Source: Psettodes erumei
Taxonomy: Eukaryota > Chordata > Actinopteri > Pleuronectiformes > Psettodidae
DNA length: 64,000 bases
Assembly (NCBI GenBank): GCA_016785225.1
Contig: JAFBJZ010000375.1
Location: 4,135,501-4,199,500 of the forward strand
Direction of reading: 5' to 3'
This document shows positions 61,837 to 64,000 of the stretch, piece after piece. Each line of letters starts with the position of its first letter. Positions within the stretch are counted from its first letter, which is position 1. The translations under genes and the position numbers were made by a program. The notes beneath the pieces are model-generated. The model was given only the letters and a program-made list of their open reading frames with translations, was not told where the DNA came from and made no database searches.

Positions 61837-63380
61837 GGGAGTGTAGCACCTTGATCCAGTGGTTAAACTCAAAATCACCTGTAACCTCAACATGGAACAC
61901 GTGGGACTCCAAAACAGCAGAGAAAAGGTATTCACACGCTGCGTTTTGGGTGGTCAAGCAGTTGATACAAACATTACTTTTTAAAATGTGACTGTGCTTA
62001 ATTCATTGTGAAATAAATGCCAACCCGGATGCATTATCACTCGTGATTTTTAGGCTATGGTATGTGCTCAGTGCTGTGGCAATTTTCATCAGTTTTTGGG
62101 ATTCAGATTGAAACATGAGCAGAAGAATCGTGTCAGGCCCAGTAACCAACCTTCTGTGATACTCAAGCCAACTTCATCTATTTCGTCCTACTCCAAATCT
62201 TACATCTATTCCTTGAGTTTTTCGAACATGGGAGGCCATCACGGCATACAGCCCAGTGCAGATGCACTGGGAGGTACTGGGCAGTGAGATGGCTGACTCC
62301 TGCCAGGATTACTGCTGAATCTGGCCCCATGTTCAAACGAGCAGTATCAAATGATACAATTGAGCTGTCTGAATAAAACAGCAGTACTTTTGCCTAAATC
62401 GTTCCAGCTCAGATTGTGTAGTTCAAGTGTCAAGGCCTTGTGAAAAGGTAGGAGGTTTTTGAACAAGGCCAACTATTGCAAAAACAAAACAACACACACT
62501 CACACAAAAAAAACCCTTTTATTTGCAACCATGAAATCAACCCCCCTCAAGCTACAAGACTATGTCTGTCCCATCAACCATTAGCATAACTTGGTTTTTT
62601 TCACTCCAAGTGTTTATCTAAGAATAAAATTATCATATTTTGTGTCTAATAGACACAAAGCGAAAGATGGATGAAAAGCATATTTGTCTTGCACAGACCC
62701 TACATTAATCTGGCTGAGCTAAAAGAAATACAAAAGGCTGGGGCCATGAACTCAGTGTAATTCTGTTTGCATTCTCCAGAACAAAATAAGAAATCATGCA
62801 GTCTGCTCTCACACAGAGTGAAAAGGTTGCATTCTGCCACGTTTGCATGAAACTGGAGTGAAAAATCGCCACTACTCTCAGCAAATTCAGCATTATTTTA
62901 AATGCAGCAGCACAAACCTTTGGACCCAGCCAGCAGAGTGTGACACATTTTCTCACAAAAAGAAAGAAAATATAATGAGTTAAAAAAAAAAAAAGTCTGT
63001 TATAGCGTGGCATGAAAAGCTTCAACACATAAAAAACATAAAACAAAAGAAATGGTCATTGCAGCAATGAAAAACACAAAATGAGTGAATTAACATTATT
63101 TTAACAAGCTATATATTATGTGGCTGGAGCCAACATGCAGAGTTATGAACATTTTTAGGCCTTTTCCACTACATCAACTTAAGAACTCCTAACGCAGAGC
63201 TTCCAGTAACCTGAACTTTGAAGCACTTGCAAGCTACCTCTAGCAGCGGATTAGCTAAGGTCAACATAAATATTGGAAACAAAAGGAAACAGTTACTCTG
63301 ACTCTGTTAAGAGGTAAAAACCTTTGCCCACCAACATCTCAAAGTTCCCTAAAATCATGTTTACTTAACATAATGTAAGC

Positions 63381-63570
63381 TTTATTTGTTTTACCTATGG
63401 ACAGAGCCAGTCTAACTGTTTCCGCTTGTTTAAAGTCCTTAAGCTAAGTTAATCAGCTGCTGGCTGCAGCTACATATCTAATAGAGAGATATAAAAGTGG
63501 TATTGATTTTCTCATCTTACTCTTGGCAAGGAAACAAATAATATCTCCTAAAACATCCAACCATTCCCTC
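63381..63570 (+). repeat. Percomorph interspersed repeat, copy 3 (longest)
   Basis: It contains GACAGAGCCAGTCTAACTGT then TTCC, CTTAAGCTAAGTTAATCAGC, TGCTGGCTGCAGCTACATAT, GAGATATAAAAGTGGTATTG, TTCTCATCTTACTCTTGGCA and AAGGAAACAAATAA. This is the well-known percomorph repeat with 'GGACAGAGCCAGGCTAGCTG ... GCTAAGCTAA'. It is the best preserved of the three copies and a main reason for assigning the window to a percomorph fish. Confidence 0.6.
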
Positions 63571-64000
63571 AAGTTGAAGGTTGGTAAGCTCCCGCAGAGG
63601 AAAAGGCCTATTTGTGGATTACCCCCTTCTTAATTAAACCTCCACAGCAAAGCAGCAGCTACAACATCACGGGCACCAAGCCATGCAGGGGATGTGGCAT
63701 TTGTGAGGCAACCGGCCAGATTAGAAACCCATGTTGATATATTCACACCTCCCTGGGTAGACATTACAGAAGAGCGGAGGATCTTTACACAATGTAAATA
63801 TGTCGAAAATGTGACGTGTTAATGTTTCATACAGTTCATCTGACACAGGCGTGCGGCGCTGTGATATTATAAGAAGTAGTGACAGGACACATCCTCTGAA
63901 TCCTCTAACTGGTGTTGGTGGAATATAAATGAGTCAAGGTATGTACGCCTGACAACACCATGGACTGCGCACACCACTGTTCCTGCTTTTCTTGTGCTGG

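Larger units (their letters stand above)
55439..64000 (-). other. npnt: 5' part of NPNT: intron, no exon recognised
   Basis: The exon encoding the N-terminal CCWGWARQ-type region and the signal-peptide exon were looked for on the - strand and not found. The stretch holds (CA)n, (TG)n and (CAAA)n tracts and a percomorph repeat near the right edge. Nothing else is supported. Confidence 0.6.

Overview
The window is nuclear DNA of a vertebrate, almost certainly a spiny-rayed (percomorph) teleost. The evidence is widely spaced GT-AG exons, vertebrate-specific protein families (TBCK, animal lipoxygenase, nephronectin), abundant (CA)n microsatellites, and interspersed repeats I recognise as typical of teleost genomes. 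There are no bacterial operons, rRNA or tRNA genes or CRISPR arrays.

Layout. (1) Positions 1-13.9 kb hold the 3' end of TBCK on the + strand. The last three coding exons (rhodanese domain and C terminus, stop at 13475-13477) sit in large introns with a V-SINE relic, other old repeats and a solo-LTR-like element. (2) Positions 14.1-21.1 kb hold a complete + strand animal lipoxygenase gene: 14 coding exons, 670 residues, all iron ligands present, in the standard lipoxygenase exon pattern. (3) Positions 21.5-26.47 kb are a tandem satellite of about 29 monomers of 171-172 bp, with traces of a 10-monomer higher-order period. (4) Positions 26.58-28.94 kb are a broken second lipoxygenase (relics of exons 1, 2, 3, 4 and 11). 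A short array distantly related to the satellite follows at 29.3-29.8 kb. (5) From 32.4 kb to beyond the right edge lies nephronectin (NPNT) on the - strand: ten exons encode five EGF-like repeats, a Pro/Thr-rich linker with an RGD integrin-binding motif, and a MAM domain. Its signal-peptide exons are not visible and probably lie past 64 kb.

The three genes do not form a pathway. TBCK is a TBC/pseudokinase regulator linked to mTOR and endosomal traffic, the lipoxygenase makes lipid hydroperoxides or related oxylipins, and NPNT is an extracellular ligand of integrin alpha8-beta1. TBCK and the lipoxygenase are head-to-tail with less than 1 kb between stop and start codons. NPNT converges on them from the other side. 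The least ordinary material is the lipoxygenase duplication split by a satellite array, and a pair of long palindromic elements in an NPNT intron at 46.27-46.88 kb.
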